Assembly: GCF_000215705.1 (NCBI RefSeq) | Contig: NC_015677.1 | Location: 2,368,001 to 2,432,000 of the forward strand | Origin: Ramlibacter tataouinensis TTB310 | Lineage (GTDB): Bacteria > Pseudomonadota > Gammaproteobacteria > Burkholderiales > Burkholderiaceae_C | DNA length: 64,000 nt | Reading direction: 5' to 3' | Part shown: one piece after another, positions 43,701 to 55,700 of the stretch | Numbering within the stretch: the stretch's first letter is position 1 | How the letters are laid out: each line of letters begins with the position of its first letter | Notes under the pieces: model-generated | What the model was told of the DNA's origin: nothing | What the model saw: the letters and a program-made list of their open reading frames with translations, nothing else | Databases searched by the model: none | Translations under genes and position numbers: made by a program

Positions 43701-46700
43701 AACTGGCATAGGGCGCGCCGTTGCCCTCGGCCGCCGGCACGAACACCAGCCGCCCGTCCGCGATGTCCGCCGCGCTGACCACCTTGCCCGCCATCACGGC
43801 CGTGCCGTTGAGCAGCAGCTGGCCGGCCGCCGGTACGGTGTCGATGCGCACGTTGGCCAGGCTCTGGCCCCTGTCCGGGTCGCTGAAGCCGAAGTCGGCC
43901 ACGGCCAGGGCGCGCGTACCGTCCTCGGGCAGGCTCAGCGCGGCATTGGCGCCGGTGGGCGCGTTGTTGGCGCCCACGCTTACCGTCAGCGTGCCGTCGG
44001 TGCTGGCCGTGCCGTCGCTGACCGTGTAGCGGATGGTCGCCATGCCGCTGAAGTTGGCAGCCGGCGTGAAGTTCAGGCTGCCGTCGGCGTTGATGCTCAC
44101 CGTGCCTTGCACGGGGTCCACCAAGGCGGCGGTGACGATCAGTGCGTCGCCGTCCGCGTCGCTGTCGTTGGCCAGCACGTCGATGCCCGCCAGCGGCGTG
44201 TTCACCGGGGTCGAGGCCAGGTCATTGGCCACCCGCGGCGCGTCGTTGACCGCATTGACCTGCAGGTTCACCGTCGCCGTGGCGCTGCCGCCTTTGCCGT
44301 CGATCACCGTGTAGCTGAAGCTGGCCGGGCCGTTGAAGTCGGCCGCCGGCGTGAACACCACGTTTCCGTTCACCAGGTTCACCGTGCCGCCCACCGCGTC
44401 CTGCACGCTGGCGATGCTCAGCGTGTCGCCATCCGCATCGCGGTCGTTGGCCAGCAGCACAGACGCCGCGATCGTGACGGCCTGGTCCTCATTGATGGGG
44501 CCGACCGGATCGCCTGCCACGGCCACGGGCGCATCGTTGACCGGCGTAACGTTCAGCTCCAGCTGGTTGCTCGCGGGATCGAAGGCGCCGGCTGCGTCCT
44601 GCACGCTGAAGCTGAAGGTCGTGTAGGGCGTGCCGTTGCCGTCGGCCGCCGGCACGAAGACCAGCCGGCCCGCATTGATGTCATCGGCGCTGACCAGCTG
44701 GCCCTGGACCACGTTCACGCCGCCCAGGGTCAGGCGGCCCGCCGCGGGCGTGCTGTCGATGCGCACGTTGGCCAGGACCTCCTGCCCCGCGTCGGCGTCG
44801 GAGAAGCCGAAGTCGGCGGCCGTCAGGGTCAGCGTCGCATCCTCGGCCAGCGTGAGCGTCCTGTCCTGCCCGGAGGGAGGCGTATTCGCGCCCACGTTCA
44901 CCGTCAGGGTGCCGGCCGTGCTGCCGCCCTTGCCGTCACTGACGACGTAGTTGATGAGCACGGGCCCGCTGACGTTGAGGGCAGGCGTGAAGTCCAGGCT
45001 GCCGTTGAGGTTGACGACCACGGTGCCTTGCGCCGGGTCCTGCAGGACCGCACTGGTCACGGTCAGCGTATCGCGGTCGGCATCGCTGTCGTTGGCCAGC
45101 ACCTGGATGTTCGCCAACGGCGTGTTCAGGGGTGTCGACGCGAGGTCGTTGCCGACCTGGGGCGCGTCGTTGACTGCCGTGACCGTCAGCGTGGCGGCCG
45201 CCGTGACGCTGCCGCCCCGTCCATCGATCACCGTGTAGGTGAAGCTGGCCGGGCCGTTGTAGTTGGGCGCGGGCGTGAACACCACGTTGCCGCCCACCAG
45301 CTCCACCGTCCCCCCGACCGCATCCTGCACGCTGGCGATGACCAGCATGTCGGCATCCGCGTCGCTGTCGTTGGCGAGCAGGGTTGCCGCCGGGATCGTG
45401 ACGGGCTGGTCCTCGGGCGTCGTGGCCACCGCGGAATCGTTGCCGGCGACCGGGATGTCATTGACCGACGTGACGATGAGGTTGACGTTGGCCGTCTCGT
45501 TAACGCCACCCGCAGTGACGGTGTAGGTGAAGGCCGCCGAGCCGGTGTAGTTGGCCGCCGGGGTGAACACCAGCTGGCCGCCCGCATTCAGGCTTACCGC
45601 GCCGTTGGCGACGGCCACCGCCGGGCCGCCCGCCGTGAGGGCTTGGCCGTTGACGGCCGTGATCGTGCGCCCGGCATCCTCGAAGCTGTCGTCGGCCAGC
45701 ACGTCGATCGTGACCGGCGTGTCTTCGGCCGTGGTCGCGCTGTCATCGGCGATGTCGGCCACCGGGGCCACGGTGATGGCCACCGTGTCGGTGTCGCTGC
45801 CGCCAGCGTCATCGCTGGTAACCACCGTCAGCGTGGCCGCGCCGTTGTAGTCGGGCGCGTTGATGTAGCTCAGCCCCGCCAGGGCGGCATTGATCTGGCC
45901 GGCCGTGCCGGTGAGCGTGACGCTGGCCGTGCCATTGTGGGTGATGAGCGCCCCACCCCCTGCGCTGACGCTCACCGTGCCGTTGCTCACGCTCACCGTG
46001 GTGGTCAGGTTGACGCCCGCGCCGTCCACGTCCGACACGCTGATGCCACCGATGGCCAGCGGCGTGTCCTCGTTCGTGCTCTGCGCGCCCGGCACGGTGT
46101 TGACCGGCGCGTCGTTGACGGCGGTGACGGTGACGCTGACCGTGGCCGTTTCGGTCACTCCGCCGGATGTGACGGTGTAGCTGAAGGCGGCCGGGCCGTT
46201 GTAGTGGGTTGCCGGCGTGAACACCAGCCGACCATCCGCACCGAGGCTCACGCTGCCGTTGGTGACGCCCACCGCGGGACCGCCGGCCGTGATGGCCTGG
46301 CCGTTGACGGCCGTGATGGTGCGCCCGGCGTTCTCGAAGCTGTCGTTGGCCAGCACGGCTATGGTCACGGCCGTGTCTTCGGCCGTGGTCGCGCTGTCGT
46401 CGGCGATGTCGGCCACCGGAGCCACGGGGATCGCCACCGTGTCCGTGTCGCTGCCGCCCGCGCCGTCACTGGTGACCACCGTCAAGGTGGCCGGGCCGTT
46501 GTAGTCCGGCGCGTTGGTATAGCTCAGACCTGCCAGCGCTGCGTTGATCTGCGCGGCCGTGCCGCTCAAGATGAGGCTGGTCGTGCCGTTGCCCGTGAGG
46601 CTCGCGCCGTTGGCATTGGCCACGCTCACGGCGCCGTTGCTCACGCTCACGGTGGTGGTCAGGTTCACGCCCGCGCCGTCCACGTCGGCCACGCTGATGC

Positions 46701-49700
46701 CGGCGATGGCCAGCGGCGTGTCCTCGTCCGTGCTCTGGGCGCCCGGAACTGTATTGACCGGTGCGTCGTTGATCGCGGTGACCGTCACGTTGACCGTGGC
46801 TGTCTCGGTGGTGCCTCCGGAGGTGACGGTGTAGGTGAAAGCCACCAGGCCGTTGTAGTTGGCAGCGGGGGTGAACACCAGCTGCCCGCCAGCGCTCAGG
46901 CTGACGCTGCCGTTGGTGACGCTGACCGCCGCGCCGCCGGCCGTGAGGGCCTGGCCGTTGACAGCGGTGATGGTGTGCCCGGCGTTCTCGAAGCTGTCGT
47001 TGGCCAGCACGTCGATGGCGACCGGCGTGTCTTCGGCCGTGCTCGCGCTGTCGTCGACGATGTCGGCCACGGGAGCCACCGTGATCGCCACCGTGTCGGT
47101 GTCGCTGCCACCCGCGCCGTCGTTGGTGACCACCGTCAAGGTGGCCGGGCCGTTGTAGTCCGGCGCGTTGGTGTAGCTCAGGCCGGCCAAGGCGGCGTTG
47201 ATCTGCGCGGCCGTGCCGCTCAGGATGAGGCTGCCCGTGCCGTTGCCCGTGAGGCTCGCGCCGTTGGCGTTGGCCACGCTCACGGTGCCGTTGCTCACGC
47301 TCACCGTGGTGGTCAGGTTCACGCCCGCGCCGTCCACGTCGGCCACGCTGATGCCGGCAATGGCCAGCGGCGTGTCCTCGCTCGTGCTCTGCGCGCCCGG
47401 CACCGTGTTGACCGGAGCATCGTTGACGGCGGTGACCGTCACGTTGACGTTGGCTGTTTCGGTGACACCGCCGGACGTGACGGTGTAGGTGAAGGTCGCC
47501 GGGCCGTTGTAGTTGGCCGCTGGGGTGAATAGCAGTTCGCCGTCAGCATTCAAGCTCACGCTGCCGTTGCCGACGTTCACCGCCGGCCCACCAGCCGTGA
47601 GAGCCTGGCCGTTGACGGCTGTGATCGTGCGCCCCGCATCCTCGAAGCTGTCGTTGGCCAGCACGCTGATCGTCACGGCCGTGTCTTCGGCCGTGGTCGC
47701 GCTGTCGTCCGCGATGTCGGCCACGGGGGCCACCGTGATGGCCACCGTGTCCGTGTCGCTGCCGCCGGTGCCGTCGCTGGTCACCACCGTCAGGGTGGCC
47801 ACGCCGTTGTAGTCGGCAGCATTGGTGTAGCTCAGACCCGCCAGAGCGGCATTGATCTGCGCGGCCGTGCCGCTCAGGATGAGGCTGCCTGTGCCGTTGC
47901 CGCTGAGGGTTGCGCCACCAGCACTGGCCACGCTCACGACGCCGTTGCTCACGCTCACCGTGGTGGTCAGGTTGACGCCAGCACCGTCCATGTCGGCCAC
48001 GCTGATGCCAGGGATGGCCAACGGCGTGTCCTCGTTCGTGCTCTGCGCGCCCGGCACCGTATTCACCGGCGCGTCATTCACCGCCGTGACAGTGACATTG
48101 ACGTTGGCCGTTTCCGTGACTCCACCGGACGTGACGGTGTAGGTGAAAGCCGCCGGGCCGCTGTAGTTTGCCGCCGGCGTGAACACCAGCTGGCCTTGCG
48201 CGTTCAGGCTCACGGTGCCGTTGCTCACCGCCACCGCCGCAGCTCCGGCCGTGACGGCCTGGCCGTTGATCGCCGTGATCGTGCGCCCGGTGTCCTCGAA
48301 GCTGTCGTTGGCCAGCACGCTGATCGTCACGGGCGTGTCCTCGGCCGTGGTCGCGCTGTCGTCGGCGATGTCGGCCACCGGAGCAACCGTAATGGCCACC
48401 GTGTCGGTGTCGCCGCCGCCGGTGCCGTCGTTGGTGACTAACGTCAAGGTGGCCGGGCCGTTGTAGTCCGGCGCATTGGTATAGCTCAGACCTGCCAGCG
48501 CCGCGTTGATCTGCGCGGCCGTGCCGCTCAGGATGAGGCTGGCCGTGCCGTTGCCACTGAGGCTCGCATCACCGGCATTGGCCACGCTCACGGTGCCGTT
48601 GCTCACGCTGACCGTGGTGGTGAGGTTGACGCCCGCACCGTCCACGTCGGCCACGCTGATGCCGGCGATGGCCAAGGCTGTGTCTTCGTTGGCCGTCTGG
48701 GAGCCGGGCACGGTGTTGACCGGAGCATCGTTGACGGCGGTGACCGTCAGGTTGACGTTGGCTGTCTCGGTGACATCACCGGACGTGACCGTGTAGGTAA
48801 AAGCCGCCGGGCCGTTGTAGTTGGCGCCAGGCGTGAATACCAGCTGGCCACTGGTGTTGAGGCTTACCGCGCCGTTGGCCACCGCCACCGCCGCACCGCC
48901 GGCCGTGATCGCCTGGCCGTTGACGGCGGTGATCGCGCGCCCGGCGCTCTCGAAGCTGTCGTTGGCCAGCACGCTGATCGTCACGGCCGTGTCCTCGGCC
49001 GTGGTCGCGCTGTCGTCCTGAATGTCGACCACTGGGGCCACGGTGATCGCCACCGTGTCGGTGTCGCTGCCGCCCACGCCGTCGCTGGTGACCACCGTTA
49101 GGGTGGCCGCGCCGTTGTAGTCGGCAGCGTTGGTGTAGCTCAGACCGGCCAGAGCGGCGTTGATCTGCGCGGCCGTGCCGCTCAGGACGAGGCTGCCCGT
49201 GCCGTTGCCCGTGAGGCTCGCGCCGTTGGCGTTGGCCACGCTCACGGCGCCGTTGCTCACGCTCACCGTGGTGGTCAGGTTCACGCCCGCGCCGTCCACG
49301 TCGGCCACGCTGATGCCGGCGATGGCCAGCGGTGTGTCCTCGTTGGTGCTCTGCGCACCGGGCACCGTGTTGACCGGCGCATCGTTGACCGCCGTGACCG
49401 TGACGTTGACGTTGGCTGTCTCGGTCACGCCCCCCGATGTGACGGTGTAGGTGAAGGTTGCCGGGCCGGTGTAGTTGAGGGCCGGGGTGAACACCAGCTG
49501 GCCACCGGCGTTGAGGTTGACCGTGCCGTTGGTGACCGCCACCGCGGCGCCGCCGGCCGTGATCGCCTGGCCATTGACGGCGGTGATGGCGCGCCCGGCG
49601 TTCTCGAAGCTGTCGTTGGCCAGCACGCTGATCGTCACGGCCGTGTCCTCGGCCATGGTCGCGCTGTCGTCCGCGATGTCGGCCACCGGCGCCACCGTGA

Positions 49701-52700
49701 TCGCCACCGTGTCGGTGTCGCTGCCGCCGGCACCGTCGCTGGTAACCACTGTTAGCGTGGCTGCGCCGTTGTAGTCGGCCGTGTTGGTGTAGCTCAGGCT
49801 CGCCAGAGCAGCGTTGATCTGGCCGGCCGTGCCGGTAAGCGTGATGCTGGCCGTGCCGTTGTTGGTGATGACCGCCCCGCCCCCGGCGCTGACGCTCACG
49901 ACGCCATTGCTCACGCTCACCGTGGTGGTCAGGTTCACGCCCGCGCCGTCCGCATCGGCCACGCTGATGCCAGGGATGGCCAGCGGCGTGTCCTCGCTCG
50001 TGCTCTGCGCGCCCGGCACCGTGTTGGCCGGCGCATCGTTGACGGCGGTGACAGTGACGCTGACGTTGGCTGTCTCGGCCGTGCCGCCCGAGCTGACGGT
50101 GTAGTTGAAGCTGGCCGGACCGTTGTAGTTGGCGGCTGGGGTGAATAGCAGTTCGCCGTCAGCATTCAAGCTCACGCTGCCGTTGCCGACGTTCACCGCC
50201 GGGCCGCCGACGGTGATCGCCTGGCCGTTGACGGCCGTGATGGTGCGCCCGGCATTCTCGAAGCTGTCGTTGGCCAGCACGCTGATCGCCACGGCCGTGT
50301 CCTCGGCCGTGCTCGCGCTGTCGTCCTGGATGTCGGCCACCGGAGCCACCGTGATGGCCACCGTGTCCGTGTCGCTGCCGCCGGCGCCGTCACTGGTCAC
50401 CACCGTCAGGGTGGCCGCGCCGTTGTAGTCGGCGTTGTTGCTATAGCTCAGACCTGCCAGAGCAGCATTGATCTGCGCGGCCGTGCCGCTCAAGGTGACG
50501 CTCGCCGTGCCGTTGTCGGTGATGACCGCCCCGCCCCCGGCGCCGACGCTCACCGTGCCGTTGCTCACGCTCACCGTGGTGGTCAGGCTCACGCCCGCGC
50601 CGTCCACGTCGGCCACGCTGATGCCGGCGATGGCCAGCGGCGTGTCCTCGTTCGTGCTCTGTGCGCCCGGCACCGTGTTGACCGGCGCGTCGTTCACGGC
50701 AATGACCGTGACGGCGACATTGGCAGTGGAAGTGAGGCCCTGCCCGTCCTTCACGGTATAGCTGAAGCTGCCCGTGCCGCTGAAGTCGGCGGCGGGGACG
50801 AACACCGCCATGCCGCCCACCAGGCTCACGCTGCCGCCAACGGCATCCTGCACGCTGAGGATGGACAGCCCGCCCTCCGCATCGGTGTCGTTGGCCAGCA
50901 GCGTCGCCGCGTCCAGCTCCAGGGAGGTGTCCTCCGTGGTCGTGACACTGTCGGCACCCGCGACCGGCGCATCGTTGCTGCCGTCGATGGTGATGGTCAG
51001 GGTGACGGTGCTGGTGTCGCCATCCCCGTCCGTGATGGTGTAGGTGAAGGTCTCGGTCAGCGTCTGGCCGGCCTGCAGCCGGTTCACCGCGTCCAGTGTG
51101 TTGTCGAGCTCGTAGCTGTAGTTGCCATCCGCCTGGAGCGTCAGGCGGCCGTAGCTGCCCGCCACCGGCGCGCCCACGCCGCCCGCGAGTACGGCGGATC
51201 CGGCGGCCACGGCCGTCACGGCGCCGGCTGCCGCCGCGCCGTCGGCACCGAGCAGGTCGTTGGGCAGGACGTTGCCGGTCACCGGGTTGATCCCGTCCTC
51301 GACAGCACTTGCCGTGTCAGCGACCGCTTCGGGGCGATCGTCCACGATGGCGATGTTGAGGTTCCTGGGACTGGCAGTAGCCGTATCGTTGCCTAGGCTG
51401 TCCTTAACGGACACTGCGAAGCTCGCGGTCACGTCGGCCGCGCTCGCGACGGCGGTGTTCAGCTCGTACCGGTAGCCGACCACGCCGGTCGAGGCGTCGA
51501 AGCTGATCAGCTGAAGGGTGCCGGCGGCGCCCACGCCGCCACCAACGACGGTTACCGGCGTGGTGTTCAGTGTGGCCAGCTGGGCACCGGAAACGGTGGA
51601 TCCTCCCACGCGCAGCTCGTCGATAGAGGTGCCTGCGATGGTCAGAATCTGAAAGTTGCCGGTGAAAACCTCGCCATTACCCGCGGCATTTGTGCCACCC
51701 AGGTTGAGGTCGGACTCCAGCACGCTGCCGTCTGAGCCGGCCACGGCGCCGTCGCCCAGGCCGACCACGGCCGGTACGCCCACGATGTTGACGGTCAGCG
51801 TAGTCGTGGCACGGTCGCCGTCGCCGTCCGTCACCTCGTAGGTAAAGGTGTCACTCAGGCTACGTCCGCCCACCAAGGCTTGGACGGCTGTGTTGTTGTA
51901 ATCCGGCGTGTACGTATAGCTGCCGTCGGCCTGCAGCACCAGTGCGCCGTAGGCGCCTGGTACCGAGCCGCCGACACCGCCAGCGCTTACTGCGCCCGTG
52001 CCGGCCGCCACACCCGTGACGACCGCCACGGGTGCGCCATCCGCGCCGAGGGTGTCGCGGTTGCCGTCAGTGGTGTTCGGATCGGTGCCACCCGTGCCCG
52101 TGACCACGTTACCCGACGCCACGCTGCTCGGGTTGCCGGCCGTGTTGGTGACGTCGTCCACATCCGCCACCGGAGCAGGTGCATCGTCCACGATGTCGAT
52201 GCCCAGCGTGGCCGGCGCGTACACGTCGCCGTCCACGTCAGTGGCTACTATGGTGAATGTGTCGCGCGCGGTGGCATTGCCGCTGTGATCGGCGGCCGTG
52301 GTCAGGGTATAGGAATAGCTGACGCGGCCGGTGGCGCCGTCGTACCCGCACAGGGTCAGCGTGCCGTTGCTGCCGCTGACCGTGATGGGCGCGCCGGCAC
52401 TCGCCGAGAGCTGGGCGACGCTGATGGTTGTGCCGTTGAGGGTCAGAGAGCCCAGCTTATCGGCCGGGCCCAGGACGAAGCTGCCCGAGGCCCGCTCGCC
52501 GGTACCGCCGGGGGTGCTGCCGGTGGCGAGGTCGCTCTCCCGCACCTGGGCGTCGGCACCGGCCGGGCCGTCAGCCAGGCCGCCGATGGTCAAAGTGTCA
52601 TCGGCGGGCGTGATGCTGAAGGTCAGGTAGTTGGCCGTCGGGTCGTTTTCCTGGCCGCCGGCGGCCGTCCCGCCATCGTCGCGCACCTGGAACCCCAGCC

Positions 52701-55700
52701 TGCCGAGGGCGTTGCCGTTGGCGTTGACGGCGGGTGTGTAGACCAGCTGGCCGCCGTTGATGGCAGCGGCCGATACGAAGTCGCCCACGCGCACCGGGGC
52801 GCCGTTCAGGGTGTAAACACCTTGGCTGGCAGCAGGCAGGTCGCTGATCCAGATACCGGCGAAGGCGTCTGCCGCCGGAGCATCGGCCGGATCGGCGAAA
52901 CCGAAATCGGCGACGGTCAGCGTGTAGGACGTGTCTTCGCTGATGGTGACCGTGCTGTCAGTGCCCGTCGGCGCATCGTTGACTGCCGTGACGGTGACGT
53001 CGACGTTGGCCGTTTCCGTGACCCCGCCAGACGTGACGGTGTAGGTGAAAGCCGCCGGGCCGGTGTAGTTGGCCGCCGGGGTGAACACCAGCTGGCCGCC
53101 CGCATTGAGGCTCACCGTGCCGTTGGCCACGGCCACCGCCGCACCGCCGGCCGTGATCGCCTGGCCGTTGACGGCCGTGATCGTGCGCCCGGCGTTCTCG
53201 AAGCTGTCGTTGGCCAGCACGGCGATGGTGACCGGCGTGTCTTCGGCCGTGGTCGCGCTGTCGTCTGCGATGTCAGTCACGGGGGCCACCGTGATGGCCA
53301 CCGTGTCGGTGTCGCCGCCGCCAGCGTCATCGCTGGTGACCACCGTCAGCGTGGCCGCGCCGTTGTAGTCGGCCGTGTTGGTGTAGCTCAGGCCCGCCAG
53401 AGCAGCGTTGATCTGCGCGGCCGTGCCGCTCAGGATGAGGCTGCCCGTGCCGTTGCCCGTGAGGCTCGCGCCGCCGGCGTTGGTCACGCTCACGGCGCCG
53501 TTGCTTACGCTGACCGTGGTGGTCAGGTTCACGCCCGCGCCATCCACGTCGGCCACGCTGATGCCGGCAATGGCCACCGGCGTGTCCTCGTTGGTGCTCT
53601 GCGCACCGGGCACGGTGTTGACCGGCGCGTCGTTGACCGCGGTAACCGTCACGTTGACGTTGGCCGTCTCGATGGTGCCGGCGGAGCTGACGGTGTAGCT
53701 GAAGCTGGCCGGCCCGTTGTAGTTCAGTGCCGGGGTGAAGATCAGTTGCCCACCGGCGTTCAGGCTCACGCTGCCGTTGCCGACGTTCACCGCAGGGCCG
53801 CCGACGGTGATGGCCTGGCCGTTGACGGCCGTGATCGTGCGCCCGGTGTTCTCGAAGCTGTCGTTGGCCAGCACGCCGATCGTCACGGCCGTGTCCTCGG
53901 TCGTGCTCGCGCTGTCGTCCTGGATGTCGGCCACCGGAGCCACCGTGATGGCCACCGTGTCGGTGTCGCTGCCGCCGGCGCCATCGCTGGTGACCACCGT
54001 CAGGGTGGCCACGCCGTTGTAGTCAACGCTGTTGGCGTAGCTCAGACCCGCCAGAGCAGCATTGATCTGCGCAGCCGTGCCGCTCAAGGTGACGCTCGCC
54101 GTGCCATTGTCGGCGATGACCGCCCCGCCTCCGGCGCTGACGCTCACCGTGCCGTTGCTCACGCTCACCGTGGTGGTCAGGTTCACGCCCGCGCCGTCCA
54201 CGTCGGCCACGCTGATGCCGGCGATGGCCAGCGGTGTGTCCTCGTTGGTGCTCTGCGCACCGGGCACCGTGTTGACCGGCGCATCGTTGACCGCCGTGAC
54301 CGTGACGTTGACGTTGGCCGTCTCGGTCACGCCCCCCGATGTGACGGTGTAGGTGAAGGTTGCCGGGCCGGTGTAGTTGAGGGCCGGGGTGAACACCAGC
54401 TGGCCACCGGCGTTGAGGCTGACCGTGCCGTTGGTGACCGCCACCGCGGCGCCGCCGGCCGTGATCGCCTGGCCATTGACGGCCGTGATCGCGCGCCCGG
54501 CGTTCTCGAAGCTGTCGTTGGCCAGCACGCCGATCGTCACGGCCGTGTCCTCGGCCGTGCTCGCGCTGTCGTCGGCGATGTCGGCCACCGGAGCCACGGT
54601 GACGGCCACCGTGTCGGTGTCGCTGCCACCCGCGCCGTCATTGGTGACCACTGTCAAGGTGGCCGCGCCGTGGTAGTCAGCGGTGTTGGTGTAGCTCAGA
54701 CCGGCCAGCGCCGCGTTGATCTGCGCGGCCGTGCCGCTCAGGATGAGGCTGCCCGTACCGTTGCCCGTGAGGCTCGCGCCGTTCGCATTGGCCACGCTCA
54801 CGGTGCCGTTGCTCACGCTCACGGTGGTGGTCAGGTTCACGCCCGCGCCGTCCACGTCGGCCACGCTGATGCCGGCGATGGCCAGCGGCGCGTCCTCGTT
54901 CATGCTCTGCGCGCCCGGAACGGTGTTGGCCGGCGCGTCGTTGACGGCGGTGACGGTGACGGTGACGGAGGCCGTCTCGATAACACCGCCCGAGCTGACG
55001 GTGTAGCTGAAGCTGGCTGTGCCGTTGTAGTTGGCAGCGGGGGTGAACACGAGCTGTCCGCCCGCCGTCAGGCTGACCGCGCCGTCGGTGACATTCACCG
55101 CAGTGCCGCCGGCGGTGATGGCCTGGCCATTGACCGCCGTGATCGCGCGCCCGGCGCTCTCGAAGCTGTCGTTGGCCAGCACGCTGATCGTCACGGCCGT
55201 GTCTTCGGCCGTGGTCGCGCTGTCGTCCGCGATGTCGGCCACCGGCGCCACCGTGATCGCCACCGTGTCGGTGTCGCTGCCACCCGCGCCGTCATTGGTG
55301 ACCACCGTCAAGGTGGCCGCGCCGTGGTAGTCAGCGGTGTTGGTGTAGCTCAGACCGGCCAGCGCCGCGTTGATCTGCGCGGCCGTGCCGCTCAGGATGA
55401 GGCTACCCGTACCGTTGCCCGTGAGGCTCGCGCCGTTCGCGTTGGCCACGCTCACGGCGCCGTTGCTCACGCTCACGGTGGTGGTCAGGTTCACGCCCGC
55501 GCCGTCCACGTCGGCCACGCTGATGCCGGCGATGGCCAGCGGCGTATCTTCAGTGGCCGTTTGCCCCCCAGGCACCGTGTTGACCGGCGCGTCGTTGCGG
55601 GCCGTGACGGTGATGTTGACGTTGGCCGTCTCCGTGACCCCGCCGGAGGTGACCGTGTAGCTGAAGCTGGCCGGCCCGTTGTAGTTCAGAGCCGGGGTGA

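Noticed and set aside
37726..47532. Stop-free plus-strand frame of 3268 codons opposite the giant gene
   Set aside because: It is the mirror of the GC-rich repeats on the other strand. Its product is Arg/His/Ala/Val-rich and repeats with the same period, and there is no start context. The minus frame has clear domains.
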